64,000 nucleotides of DNA from Candidatus Aminicenantes bacterium JdFR-78 (GTDB taxonomy: Bacteria; Acidobacteriota; Aminicenantia; JdFR-78). The stretch spans positions 140,999-204,998 of the forward strand of contig MTON01000024.1 of assembly GCA_002010665.1 (NCBI GenBank). The letters run 5' to 3'. Position numbers and translations under genes: made by a program. How positions within the stretch are numbered: the first letter of the stretch is position 1; the number at the start of each line of letters is the position of its first letter. The notes below the pieces were generated by a model, which was given only the letters and a program-made list of their open reading frames with translations, was not told where the DNA came from and searched no databases. Positions 42,214-52,365 of the stretch are shown here, piece by piece.

Positions 42214-42242
42214 TTGACATTGAGAAAAGAAAGTATTATAAA
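42214..42242 (+). promoter_or_regulatory. nikR promoter
   Basis: TTGACA (42214-42219), 17-nt spacer, TATAAA (42237-42242). Confidence 0.6.
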
Positions 42243-42273
42243 TTTATCTGAAAATAACACTAAAGAGGAAAAA

Positions 42274-42690
42274 ATGAGTGAACTTGTAAGATTTGGAATA
42301 TCCATTGATCATGATTTAATCAAAAAGTTTGATGACCTGATCAATAAAATAGGCTATAAAAATAGATCTGAAGCTATTAGAGATTTAATAAGAGAGCGTC
42401 TCGTTGAAGAAGAATGGAAAAAAGGAGAAGAAACAATTGGTATTATCAGCCTTGTTTATAATCATGAAATCAGAGAACTGACAGATAAACTTACAAATAT
42501 TCAACATAAGTATTATAATTTAATTATTTCCTCTACTCACATTCATTTGGATGAGCACAACTGTCTTGAAGTTATTGTGGTTAGAGGAAAAAGTGACTTA
42601 ATAAAAAAAGTGGCAGAACAATTAATCAGCACAAAAGGGGTAAAACACGGTAAATTATCAATGACCACGACTGGTAAAGAAATTAAATAA
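42274..42690 (+). CDS. nikR: Nickel-responsive transcriptional regulator NikR
   Basis: Ribbon-helix-helix ([39 protein letters not shown]) plus ACT-like nickel domain with [20 protein letters not shown]. Start set at ATG 42274 with AGAGG upstream (ORF track TTG start lies at the -35). Confidence 0.92.
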   Translation: MSELVRFGISIDHDLIKKFDDLINKIGYKNRSEAIRDLIRERLVEEEWKKGEETIGIISLVYNHEIRELTDKLTNIQHKYYNLIISSTHIHLDEHNCLEVIVVRGKSDLIKKVAEQLISTKGVKHGKLSMTTTGKEIK

Positions 42691-42717
42691 AAGAAAAAAA
42701 TTAAAGGAGAAAAATCG

Positions 42718-43359
42718 ATGAAACGATTTATTCATGTTTTAATTATTTTTTTATTATTTACTTTAATTAACTGCAAAACTGTAATTATACCTCCAAAAGT
42801 TGATGTTTCTTTAATTGAGAAATTAGCGGTTTTACCTTTTACAGGCTCTTACACTTATGCTGAAATCGGGAGAAAATTAGCAGATGGAATTGTAATTGAG
42901 TTTTCAATGAGACCAATTAATTTTGAAGTTCTTGATCCTGGAATAGTTGATTCAGCTTTAAGAAATACTGATATCTCGATGTTCATTACTATTGACCCTA
43001 CGAAAATAGGAGAATATTTGAAAGTCAGCACCCTTTTAATGGGAAGAATTGAGGAATTTTTAATTCCTCCTCCAAGAGTAAGTGGTCCATATTTTGATAA
43101 AAAAGCACAAAAAAACAGATATAAGATAGAACAGGAGTCAGTGCTTTCAGTCACTTTTAGAGTAATAGATGTTAAAACCGGAAATGTTCTATTCGCTAAT
43201 AGAGAGGTAACGAGTATCTACCAATATGACTATTACTATGAAGATGAAGAAGTTCCTGTGCTTGATATGAGTCCTTATGAAATAGAACGGGAACTTATAA
43301 GAAGAACTGCTTACAAAATAGCCCGCAATTTTTACCCTTATAAGAGCTTTACATTTTGA
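42718..43359 (+). CDS. Lipoprotein, CsgG/LpoB/GNA1162-like
   Basis: Lipobox LINC; LAVLPFTGSYTYAEIGRKLADGIVIEFSMRPINFEVLDPGIVDSAL...; ESVLSVTFRVIDVKTGNVLFANREV. Confidence 0.6.
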   Translation: MKRFIHVLIIFLLFTLINCKTVIIPPKVDVSLIEKLAVLPFTGSYTYAEIGRKLADGIVIEFSMRPINFEVLDPGIVDSALRNTDISMFITIDPTKIGEYLKVSTLLMGRIEEFLIPPPRVSGPYFDKKAQKNRYKIEQESVLSVTFRVIDVKTGNVLFANREVTSIYQYDYYYEDEEVPVLDMSPYEIERELIRRTAYKIARNFYPYKSFTF

Positions 43360-44437
43360 AAATCACTTTTTCTGCTAAATTATGAAATTTTTTTCTAATA
43401 TTATTAAAATTAATATCTCTATATTCAGGATGAATGCGATTTGTTAGAAATATAAAAATACCCTTTTTCTCAGCATCTATCCAGAGACTTGTTCCTGTAA
43501 AACCAGTATGTCCTATTGATTTTCGAGAAAAATTATCACCCGCAGATGAAACTCGAGAGCTAGCAAGTTTCCATCCTATTGATCTGTATTCTGTTGAGTA
43601 TGAAGTATAATTTGTATAAAAGAGGTCTATTATCTCTGATTTAAACAAAATACTGTAATCTTTTAAAAATTGAAGAGCTAAGCAATGTAAATCTTCAATA
43701 TTGGAAAATAAACCTGAATTTCCCGAGATTCCTCCCATAGAATAGCAATTATGGTCATGAACTTCTCCCCAAATAATGGTTTTACGCCAGCCATTGTAAT
43801 TTTCTCCTTTGCTTCCGCATCTTTCTTTCTCATATTTATTTCCTCTCTCTGTGGGAGCAATTTGATTTCTTATATTCCCTGGGGGGTTAAAATAAGTATT
43901 CTTTAATTTTAAAGGGTTAAATAAAAATTCTTTTGCCAATTCATTTAAACTTTTGCCTGTGATTTTTTCTAAAATATCTCCAAGTAAAATATAACCGATA
44001 CAACTATAAATTACTTTCTTTCCAGGTTTTGCTTCAAGCAATAATTTATTTAAAATAAAATCTATCATTTCTTTTTTATTCTTTCCTTCAAGATATAAAG
44101 GATACCATGCTGGAAAACCCCCTTGATGTGTAAGCAGTTCAATAATCTTAATTGATTTCTTTTCTTCAGGAATAGATGAGTAAAATTTACCCAATTTGTA
44201 ATCAAATTTTAAAATTCTATTTTGAAAAAATAATCCATAAAGAGATCCTATAATTAGGGGTTTAGTCAAAGATGCAATGTCATATATTGTATTTATAGTC
44301 GCCTTAATCTTTACCGGCTCTATAACAGAAAAACCAATACAATTTTTCTTAAGAACTCTCTCACCTTTTGCAATAAGATAACAGGCACCTGGGAAGTTAC
44401 CTGCTTTAATTTGAGAAGACAGGAATTCATCAATCAT
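43349..44437 (-). CDS. Serine hydrolase (beta-lactamase class C / esterase family)
   Basis: IYDIASLTKPLI (SxxK), YSCIGYILLGDILEKITG (YxN-like), GHTGFTGTSLWID. Confidence 0.88.
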   Translation of the reverse strand: MIDEFLSSQIKAGNFPGACYLIAKGERVLKKNCIGFSVIEPVKIKATINTIYDIASLTKPLIIGSLYGLFFQNRILKFDYKLGKFYSSIPEEKKSIKIIELLTHQGGFPAWYPLYLEGKNKKEMIDFILNKLLLEAKPGKKVIYSCIGYILLGDILEKITGKSLNELAKEFLFNPLKLKNTYFNPPGNIRNQIAPTERGNKYEKERCGSKGENYNGWRKTIIWGEVHDHNCYSMGGISGNSGLFSNIEDLHCLALQFLKDYSILFKSEIIDLFYTNYTSYSTEYRSIGWKLASSRVSSAGDNFSRKSIGHTGFTGTSLWIDAEKKGIFIFLTNRIHPEYRDINFNNIRKKFHNLAEKVIFKM

Positions 44438-44440
44438 TAA

Positions 44441-45364
44441 TTATTTTTCTGCCCGAGCTTCTTTTAAAACTTGATATGCTAATTTTAAAGCTGTAAGTCC
44501 TTCTTCACCTGTTACTTTTATTTTCTTTTTCCCCATAACACCCTGAAGGAAATTATCTAATTCTTTTTTTAAAGGCTCTTCTTTTTTTATCTTTAAGGTC
44601 TGTGTATTGATTTTTTCTCCATCAAGCGAGAAAACTTTTACTTCCTGATCTATATAATCAACAGAAAAATAAACATTCGGTTGGAAAACTCTTAATTTTC
44701 TTATTTTTCCATGATGAACTCGGCTTGCTGTCACATTTGCCACACATCCTGAATTAAATTCTAAACGAGCATTTGCAATATCGATTTTATCTGTTAAAAC
44801 ATGTGTTCCTGTTGCTTTAATAACTTTGACCTCATCCTTTACCAAAGCTAATATTATATCCAAATCATGAATCATTAAATCGAGTATGACATCAATATCC
44901 AAAGAACGGGCAGAAAAGGAACCAAGCCTTTGTACTTCTATGAATTTTGGTTCAGTTACTATTTTTTCCAATTCTTCCACTGCAGGATTAAATCTTTCGA
45001 GATGCCCAACCTGAAGAATTATATTTTTTTCTTTTGCAATTTGAACTAATTTTTCTCCTTGTTCAACAGTTTCTGTTATTGGTTTTTCAACAAGAACAGC
45101 TTTCCCATGTTCGATTAAGTCTTTTGCTATTGAATAATGCTCTGATGTAGGGGTTGCAACAACTGCAGCATCTATTAAATCAATAACCTCTCTATAATCC
45201 ATGAAGTACTTTACTCCATGTCTGTTACCAATTTGCATCGCCTTATCATAATCAATATCCACAACCCCAACTAATTCAGCATTTTCGAGATAAGAAAGTA
45301 TTCTTGTATGCTGAGTTCCAAGATATCCAACTCCAATAACCGCTATTTTTACTCTATCTCTCAA
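44441..45364 (-). CDS. Gfo/Idh/MocA family oxidoreductase
   Basis: IAVIGVGYLGTQHTRILSYLENAELVGVVDID, VATPTSEHYSIAKDLIEHGKAVLVEKPITET, MIHDLDIILALV. Confidence 0.9.
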   Translation of the reverse strand: MRDRVKIAVIGVGYLGTQHTRILSYLENAELVGVVDIDYDKAMQIGNRHGVKYFMDYREVIDLIDAAVVATPTSEHYSIAKDLIEHGKAVLVEKPITETVEQGEKLVQIAKEKNIILQVGHLERFNPAVEELEKIVTEPKFIEVQRLGSFSARSLDIDVILDLMIHDLDIILALVKDEVKVIKATGTHVLTDKIDIANARLEFNSGCVANVTASRVHHGKIRKLRVFQPNVYFSVDYIDQEVKVFSLDGEKINTQTLKIKKEEPLKKELDNFLQGVMGKKKIKVTGEEGLTALKLAYQVLKEARAEK

Positions 45365-46197
45365 ACTTTTTCTCCTAATAAGATCGATTTCTGTTTAAGA
45401 GCAATAACACAAATATCATTATTATTTGCATATGAAATAACTTTATCCTGATCAAGGAAAATGGTTTTTTCTGCCTCAATACAGAGACACTTTCCCTTTA
45501 CACTTGCAATCTTTTCAACAGTGGAAAAACCAACTACTGGCACATCAAATCTCATGTCCTGATATGGCCTCCCAACCTTTACAACCACAATTCCCTTTCC
45601 TGCCAATTTTCCTGCTCTGATAATTGTTTCATCAGTTCCTTCCATTCCCTCAACTGCAATCACTGCTTTTTCTTTTACAACCACTGTTTGACCAATATCT
45701 AAGGATGCTATTCTTTTCGCTATCCTCCATCCGAACTTAATGTCTTCTAATATTTTTTTAGAGGGCATGTCGTTTGTAAAAACTCTTTCCTCTGGAAAAT
45801 AATCTTTCAAAAGTAATTTAATATTCTTAATTTTAAAATTAAATTTCATTAAATAATTTTTTAATAACAAAAAAAGTGAATAAGGTTTTTTATCACTCAG
45901 TTCATTTATCAAACTGAGCACTATTCGGTTTTTATTCTGTAATCTATCAATCAAGGAATAATTTATTTTACCAGTTAGAATTAAATCTCTTATTTTGTTT
46001 TTCTTTAAAAAATCAATTAAATTTAAAAATTCTTCAGGTTCAAACCAGATAAATTCATCAGAAATAGCCTCTAATTTCGAATCTGTATAATTTCTTATTC
46101 CAGCAACAACTGTAAAAAAACCCCTCTTTTTAGCTTCATTAATCACAATTTCGGTTATCCTTCCTTTTCCTGCTATTATACCAATTCTATATCCCAT
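45361..46197 (-). CDS. lpxI: UDP-2,3-diacylglucosamine diphosphatase LpxI (DUF1009)
   Basis: IGIIAGKGRITEIVINEAKKRG, DIGQTVVVKEKAVIAVEGMEGTDETIIRAG, VVVKVGRPYQDMRFDVPVVG. Confidence 0.9.
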   Translation of the reverse strand: MGYRIGIIAGKGRITEIVINEAKKRGFFTVVAGIRNYTDSKLEAISDEFIWFEPEEFLNLIDFLKKNKIRDLILTGKINYSLIDRLQNKNRIVLSLINELSDKKPYSLFLLLKNYLMKFNFKIKNIKLLLKDYFPEERVFTNDMPSKKILEDIKFGWRIAKRIASLDIGQTVVVKEKAVIAVEGMEGTDETIIRAGKLAGKGIVVVKVGRPYQDMRFDVPVVGFSTVEKIASVKGKCLCIEAEKTIFLDQDKVISYANNNDICVIALKQKSILLGEKV

Positions 46198-46997
46198 GCA
46201 TCAGCCCTCTTTTTGATAATACCTCTCTTTGAAGTTCTAATAAAATTTATGATTTCTTCTATTTCTGGAATAGGATCAAATTCCTCCTGAATTTTTTTCA
46301 GAGCCTGAGAAGTATTCATATCTGACCAGAAAATTATTTTGAAGACATTTTTCAAAATTTTTATCTTCTCATTTGGAAATCCCCTTCTCCTCAAACCTAT
46401 TACATTCACGCCAAAAATTAGTGGGGGTCTACCACCTGCAACTCTTGCAAAAGGAATAACATCCTGAGTTATTATAGAATAACCTCCGATAAAAGCATAT
46501 TTCCCTACTCGGCAAAATTGATGGACACCACTGAAAGCTCCTATAGTTGCAAAATCATCTACTTTTACATGACCTCCAAGAGTAGCACCATTTATGAAAA
46601 TTGTATCATTTCCGACTTTACAATCATGGGCTATATGTGTATAAGCCATAAAATAATTATTATTTCCAATTAATGTTATTCCACCTCCTTTGACAGTTCC
46701 TCTATGAACAGTAATAAATTCTCGAAAGACATTGTTATTACCTATTTTTACCCCGGTTTCTTCACCTTTATATGTTAAATCCTGAGGTTCTGTTCCAATT
46801 GACGAATAGGGGGAGAAATAACAGTTTTCCCCTATTTCAGTATTACCCGTAATATAAACACTGGCGGCTATCTTCGTCCCCTTCCCTATTCTTACATTTT
46901 TATCTATTATGCAAAAGGGTCCTATTTCTACTCCAACATCGAGCTCAGCATGTGGGTGAACATACGCTCTCTCGTCAATAAAAACTTCATTTCTCAT
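46176..46997 (-). CDS. lpxA: Acyl-ACP--UDP-N-acetylglucosamine O-acyltransferase
   Basis: Left-handed beta-helix hexapeptides; FREFITVHRGTVKGGGITLIGNNNYFMAYTHIAHDCKVGNDTIF; GLRRRGFP. Confidence 0.95.
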   Translation of the reverse strand: MRNEVFIDERAYVHPHAELDVGVEIGPFCIIDKNVRIGKGTKIAASVYITGNTEIGENCYFSPYSSIGTEPQDLTYKGEETGVKIGNNNVFREFITVHRGTVKGGGITLIGNNNYFMAYTHIAHDCKVGNDTIFINGATLGGHVKVDDFATIGAFSGVHQFCRVGKYAFIGGYSIITQDVIPFARVAGGRPPLIFGVNVIGLRRRGFPNEKIKILKNVFKIIFWSDMNTSQALKKIQEEFDPIPEIEEIINFIRTSKRGIIKKRADAWDIELV

Positions 46998-47430
46998 CTT
47001 TTTCTAAATCAACCAGAGCAGCTAAGATCTCAGCTTCTGCAACAAGATTATTTTCTACAAAAGCCTTTCCGCCAATTCTACAAAATCTTTCCTTTAAATT
47101 TAACAATGTTAATTCCATTTTCAATTGATCTCCTGGAACAACTGGCCTTCTAAATCTTGCTTTTTCAATACCAGTTAAATAAATCAACTTCTTTTCCCTT
47201 TCTGGGATGGAGCCTATTAACAGCAAAGCACCAGTCTGTGCCATTGCTTCAAGAATTAATACTCCAGGCATTACAGGTTTTTTGGGAAAATGTCCTTGGA
47301 AAAACTGCTCATTGATTGTGACATTTTTAATACCCACTATCCTTTTTCCCTCTTCAATTTCGATTATTTTATCCACCAATAGAAAAGGATATCGATGAGG
47401 AAGGAGACCAAGAATTTTTTCAATATCCAT
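46987..47430 (-). CDS. fabZ: 3-hydroxyacyl-ACP dehydratase FabZ
   Basis: IEKILGLLPHRYPFLLVDKIIEI, FFQGHFPKKPVMPGVLILEAMAQTGALLL. Confidence 0.95.
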   Translation of the reverse strand: MDIEKILGLLPHRYPFLLVDKIIEIEEGKRIVGIKNVTINEQFFQGHFPKKPVMPGVLILEAMAQTGALLLIGSIPEREKKLIYLTGIEKARFRRPVVPGDQLKMELTLLNLKERFCRIGGKAFVENNLVAEAEILAALVDLEKDEK

Positions 47431-47431
47431 C

Positions 47432-47977
47432 TTACTTTTTAGTAGATTTTTGTTTGGTATATTTTTGATTATATCTTCTTATTACCTCATCCGTAATATC
47501 AACAGCTGGGTCCCAATAAATTGCACCAGCATCTGCAAGGTCCACAATTAAAGTGTAGCCCTTTTCCTTTCCAATTTGCTGAATAATTGGTAATATTTCA
47601 TTTCTCATTTTTGTGAACAATCTGGCTCTAAGAGAGGCTATTTCTCTTTGTGAATCTTCCCAAAATCTCTGCCTTTCAGTTCTTTTTCTCTGTAATTCAT
47701 CTCCAAGCCTAGTAAGAGTATCTGGGTCAAGAGCAACTCTCTGTGTTGCAATTTTATTCTCAAGTTGCTGAATCTCTTTGTCCATTTTGTCCAGCTTGTT
47801 CTGCATTTCCTTAGTTTTTTTATCAAGTTGAGCAAGAACCTCTTTTCCTCGATTTGAATTAAAAAGAATTTTTTGAGAATCAACTACACCTATTTTTACT
47901 ATTTGTTGTGCATTAAGAAATGAAAAAGAGAGGATGAGGATTCCTAAAATTAGTAAAATCTTCCCTTTTACTTTCAT
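47432..47977 (-). CDS. OmpH/Skp family periplasmic chaperone
   Basis: Signal peptide, KIGVVDSQKILFNSNRGKEVLAQLDKKTKEMQNKL, long coiled coil; lies between bamA and fabZ. Confidence 0.9.
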   Translation of the reverse strand: MKVKGKILLILGILILSFSFLNAQQIVKIGVVDSQKILFNSNRGKEVLAQLDKKTKEMQNKLDKMDKEIQQLENKIATQRVALDPDTLTRLGDELQRKRTERQRFWEDSQREIASLRARLFTKMRNEILPIIQQIGKEKGYTLIVDLADAGAIYWDPAVDITDEVIRRYNQKYTKQKSTKK

Positions 47978-47989
47978 ACTCGTACCTCC

Positions 47990-50296
47990 TTAAAAAGTTG
48001 TGCCAACACCAAACCTGACTGCAAAATGGGAGTCTGTTGGTCTTACAGTTCTTGGATTATATGCAAAAATTAATCTAAAAGGGATTCTTAAAGCTGGCAC
48101 AAAAATTCTTGCCTCAAGTCCCATAGAAGAATAAACATTTGAAAGACTTATTTTCTCATCAATCCCATAAGCATTTCCCATATCATAAAAAAGTATTAAT
48201 TGAAGGGGTCCGCCTACAGGAATTTTATATTCTGCATTAAAAACAAATGTTTTATTTCCTCCAATGTTTGCTCCTCTTTCATTTCTTGGTCCAATTGAAT
48301 AAATTTCAAATCCTCTAATTGATCTTTCTCCTCCAAGGTAAAATTTTTCCCAAAAGGGAAGTACCTGACCCTCTAATGGTTTCACATATTGTAATTCTAT
48401 GTGGAAACCAATAACGTGTTTCCTTAATGGTTTATACCATGTCCACTCCACACGAGGATTTATCAGACTTATGTCTCCTCCCAGAAAAGTTCCCCCTAAT
48501 CTTGCAGATACCAAATAAAGCGTTCCTCTTGTTGGATTAAGTGGACTATCCACAGTTGAACGATAAATGGTCCATGTCAAACTGCTAACTGTTCTCTCTG
48601 CAAGGGCATAATACGCATAATATGGATCATAAAACCATGGCAAATTTTCATTTATGTCACTTACTTTCACGCGTTCATAACCATAGGATATGTTTGTTCT
48701 CCAGAAACTCTTAATTCTTGCACCACATATAAAGCTGAATCCTTTACTTTTTCTATTATAAAGGAATGGAAGGTTAATCCATCTATCATAAATACTTCCA
48801 CCAAGAGAAATTGGATAATCAAGAAAATAGGGCTCTGTAAAACTGAATGAATAATTCTTTGTTCTTCCCCCTGTTAAAAGCATGATTTCAAAGGACTCAC
48901 CTGTTCCTAAGAAATTAACAGTAGAATAAGATAAAGAGACAAATGTCCCCTCATAACCACTGTATCCTGCTGAAAACTGAATATTTTGTCTCTGTAATTC
49001 TTTTACATATACTGTAACATCTATTTTGGTGTAATCTTTAGGATCAGGCTTTACGTCAGGCATTTTTTCAATTTCAACAAGTCCAAGCTGTTTCATTCTC
49101 ATTAGAGAGTTTTCAAATAAAAGAGTACTGAATCTATCCCCTTCTCTAAGTAAGAATTCTCTTCTTAAAACTTTATCCTTTGTGTAGTTATTTCCCTTGA
49201 ACTCTAATTTTCCAAGATAACAGATTTCATTTTCTCTTATTGCAAGTGTTAAATCAACTATTCTATCCTTTGGATTCAAATTTTCTATTGGGAAAATTTG
49301 GAAATAAAAATATCCCTGATATAAGTAAACTTTTCTAATTTCATCAATCCCATCCTCTATGGCTTTTGTGCTATAGAAATCTCCTTCCTTCAATTTAATA
49401 AATTTCCTAAGAATTTTTGAAGGTAAAGCCTTATTCCCCTCAAATTTAATTTTTCCAAGTCTGTACCGCGGTCCTCTTTTAATTGGGATTATGATTTTAA
49501 CCATTTTTTGTTTTTTAAGATAAAAAGTTCTTTTTTCAACTTCTACAATTTTAGGCTCTCCTACTTCAGCTTCCATATATCCAAGTTCCTTTAATTTTTT
49601 CTTAATATTTTCGAGATCCTTCTCAAGTTTAGCTCTTGAAAAGACATCCTTTTTCATTACCCAATAAAGTGGAGTATGAGGTTTTATTTCTTTCATAGCC
49701 CATATTAATTCGCTGGGACGTATTCCTTTAAGCCCTTCAAATTCAATACTCGCAACTCTTACTTTCGGTCCCTCATCAATTATAAAATTAACTTCAACCT
49801 CGTTTTTCCCTATTTTTTTTGTCTCCACTTTCACTTTACCATAAGGGAGACCTTTTTCTATTAATAGATCTTTAATCACTTTCTCAACTTTTTTAATTTT
49901 TACAGGATTATAATAGGAATAAGGAAGTAGAGAGACGTCCTCTTCTTTTAATTTATCAATTATTTCATCTTCCTTTACCTTTTTCCCACCCTTATAATTA
50001 ACAGCTTTAATGATTGGATTTTCCTTTACTATGATTTTTATTATTTTCCCATTCGCACCATCTTCCTCTTCCATTTTTAGATAGGAGAAGAATCCTGTAG
50101 ACCATAGAATTCTAAAGTCTTGCCTTAATTGGGAAGGATCAAAATAATCCCCTTCTTTTACAGTAAGATAATATAAAATTGTCTCGGAGGATACTCTGTC
50201 ATTCCCTATAATTTCTATTTTTTCAATTTTTTCCTGAGAAAAAGTGAATCCTGAAAATATTAAAAGTATAGTTACTAAAAATATGTACTTTTTCAT
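47990..50296 (-). CDS. bamA: Outer membrane protein assembly factor BamA
   Basis: POTRA repeats and C-terminal barrel (YLGGERSIRGFEIYSIGPRNERGANIGGNKTFVFNAEYKIP ... FAVRFGVGTTF). Start set at MKKYIFLVTILL (50296), giving a clean signal peptide. Confidence 0.93.
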   Translation of the reverse strand: MKKYIFLVTILLIFSGFTFSQEKIEKIEIIGNDRVSSETILYYLTVKEGDYFDPSQLRQDFRILWSTGFFSYLKMEEEDGANGKIIKIIVKENPIIKAVNYKGGKKVKEDEIIDKLKEEDVSLLPYSYYNPVKIKKVEKVIKDLLIEKGLPYGKVKVETKKIGKNEVEVNFIIDEGPKVRVASIEFEGLKGIRPSELIWAMKEIKPHTPLYWVMKKDVFSRAKLEKDLENIKKKLKELGYMEAEVGEPKIVEVEKRTFYLKKQKMVKIIIPIKRGPRYRLGKIKFEGNKALPSKILRKFIKLKEGDFYSTKAIEDGIDEIRKVYLYQGYFYFQIFPIENLNPKDRIVDLTLAIRENEICYLGKLEFKGNNYTKDKVLRREFLLREGDRFSTLLFENSLMRMKQLGLVEIEKMPDVKPDPKDYTKIDVTVYVKELQRQNIQFSAGYSGYEGTFVSLSYSTVNFLGTGESFEIMLLTGGRTKNYSFSFTEPYFLDYPISLGGSIYDRWINLPFLYNRKSKGFSFICGARIKSFWRTNISYGYERVKVSDINENLPWFYDPYYAYYALAERTVSSLTWTIYRSTVDSPLNPTRGTLYLVSARLGGTFLGGDISLINPRVEWTWYKPLRKHVIGFHIELQYVKPLEGQVLPFWEKFYLGGERSIRGFEIYSIGPRNERGANIGGNKTFVFNAEYKIPVGGPLQLILFYDMGNAYGIDEKISLSNVYSSMGLEARIFVPALRIPFRLIFAYNPRTVRPTDSHFAVRFGVGTTF

Positions 50297-50465
50297 AGTT
50301 TTTTTATAACATAGTAAATTCATTTTTTCAAATATAATCCTTCCCCAAATAACTTTTCGCATCTTGACTAATTCCAGTAAATCTGCTACCGTTAAATTCA
50401 GTCAGCGACTTTTAATTATTCTATTATATATCCTTCTGTCTGGATCATGAATAAGGAGGCTTATA

Positions 50466-51422
50466 ATGAAGTTAAAGAAATTTTATGAGAAGGCAGTGGA
50501 AATAGGAATTAAAAATGATTTAAGGCCAAAAGAAGAAATTCAAAAACTACTCAATGATGAAAAATCCAAATTTGAAAAACTACCCAATGAAGAGAGGGAA
50601 TTTTTTGACAGGGATAGACTTTTCAATCCTTACGCAGACACTCGAATTTTAAACGGTGATCCTGAAACCGAGGTACGGAGAATTATTGTTGGCATAGACA
50701 TGGAAATCGGTGAAATTCTTCTTACTTATCTTCTTAATCAAAGGGAAGAAAATAAAATAGACCTTATAATTTCCCATCATCCAGAAGGCACAGCTCTTGC
50801 TCAATTATATCAAGTTATGAAACTTCAATCAGATATTTTGGCTAGATTTGGGGTCACATTGAGTGTTGCTGAGCAATTAATGGAAAAAAGAATTAATGAA
50901 GTTGAACGCCGACTCCTTTCCCTGAACCATATCCGACATACAGAAGTAGCCCGTCTCCTTGGCATTCCAATGATGTGTATCCATACTCCTGCTGATAATT
51001 GTGTTACCAGTTATTTGAATAAACTTTTTGAAAAAGAAAAACCCTATCGTTTGAAAGACCTGCTCGAAATACTTAAAAATATACCTGAATATCGAATTTT
51101 TCAAAAGTACCAGATTTTTCCAAAAATAGTTAATGGCTCTGAAAACAATAAATGTGGAAAAATATATGTTGATATGACAGGAGGAACAGAGGGATCAAAG
51201 GAAATCTTCGATCAACTTGCAACTAGCGGAATAAGCACGCTTGTAGGAATGCATTATAGTGAAGAACATATAAAACAAGCAAAAAAAGCCAATGTGAATG
51301 TTATTATTGCAGGTCATATTCCAAGTGATGTTCTGGGACTTAATTTACTTTTTGATGAAATAGAAAAGGAAGAATCTCTTGAATTTGTAGAAATTTCAGG
51401 TTTCAAACGAATTCGCCACTAA
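50466..51422 (+). CDS. NIF3-like protein (NGG1p-interacting factor family)
   Basis: RRIIVGIDMEIGEILLTYLLNQREENKIDLIISHHPEG ... IHTPADNCVTSYL ... TLVGMHYSEEHIKQAKKANVNVIIAGHIPSD. Confidence 0.75.
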   Translation: MKLKKFYEKAVEIGIKNDLRPKEEIQKLLNDEKSKFEKLPNEEREFFDRDRLFNPYADTRILNGDPETEVRRIIVGIDMEIGEILLTYLLNQREENKIDLIISHHPEGTALAQLYQVMKLQSDILARFGVTLSVAEQLMEKRINEVERRLLSLNHIRHTEVARLLGIPMMCIHTPADNCVTSYLNKLFEKEKPYRLKDLLEILKNIPEYRIFQKYQIFPKIVNGSENNKCGKIYVDMTGGTEGSKEIFDQLATSGISTLVGMHYSEEHIKQAKKANVNVIIAGHIPSDVLGLNLLFDEIEKEESLEFVEISGFKRIRH

Positions 51423-51449
51423 TGAATTATTGAGAAATAGACCTAAATA

Positions 51450-52352
51450 TTATTGACTTCTTGCAAGAGCTATGAGAGCACGCATAAGCTTAAAACCTTC
51501 AATATAATCTTTGATGACAAAATAAACTGTTCTTCCATTTTTTCTTTTAACTCCTGGGATAAGCTCTGGATAATCCGCCTGATAGCTAAAATTGAATTCA
51601 AGTTCAAAAGTATAAGGTGGATCAAGTTTAAAAGGTTTGATTTTACTTCTTTTCTTCAAAGCTAATTTTGTTTTTTCTCTTAATAATTTAAAAGCCTTAT
51701 TTAAAGGCAAGCATTTTGCTGCATATCTTCCAATTCCTTCTTTTACTGGAACTACTTCAATTTCTTTACTAAGAAGTTCTTTAGCTTGAAAGCATACTTC
51801 TGAATCTCCCGAAACTAGAACCACAGGAACATCAAAATAGCCTGCAACAAGAGCGTTAATTCCTACTTCTGGCATTTCAATATTGTTTATTCTGATTGAG
51901 TAAATTGAGGAACCCGAGTATGTGTGATCTAAAACTCCATTTTTTGTTCCTGCTTTTGCATGATAACCTATGAAAATTACTGCATCAAAAGAATCGTCTA
52001 TTCCTTGCATCATACTGAGAGGTTTCGGCGAACCTGTTATTAGATATGCAGAAGGGTGAAGTTCGCTTAATATTATGTTTCTCATGCTTCCATGAGAATC
52101 ATTCACTACAATTTCTGTTGCTCCAGCATCAAGAGCACCCTGGATCACAGCATTGGTCTCCTCTATCATCCATTTACGAGCTATATTATAATCCTTACCT
52201 GCAGAAGAACTCTGCTCTCTATGCACAACTCCTGCTATTCCTTCCATATCTACTGAAATGTAAACCTTTAATTTTTCAGCAGAAATCAGATAATTATTCA
52301 CTGAAATTAAAATCAAAATAAAAATCAATACCCTAAAAATCTGCTTATTCAT
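51450..52352 (-). CDS. M55 family D-aminopeptidase (DppA-like), secreted
   Basis: KVYISVDMEGIAGVVHREQ, VVNDSHGSMRNIILSELHP, FIGYHAKAGTKNGVLDHTYSG, VVLVSGDSEVCFQAKELL. Confidence 0.9.
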   Translation of the reverse strand: MNKQIFRVLIFILILISVNNYLISAEKLKVYISVDMEGIAGVVHREQSSSAGKDYNIARKWMIEETNAVIQGALDAGATEIVVNDSHGSMRNIILSELHPSAYLITGSPKPLSMMQGIDDSFDAVIFIGYHAKAGTKNGVLDHTYSGSSIYSIRINNIEMPEVGINALVAGYFDVPVVLVSGDSEVCFQAKELLSKEIEVVPVKEGIGRYAAKCLPLNKAFKLLREKTKLALKKRSKIKPFKLDPPYTFELEFNFSYQADYPELIPGVKRKNGRTVYFVIKDYIEGFKLMRALIALARSQ

Positions 52353-52365
52353 GATTTTCTCCTCC

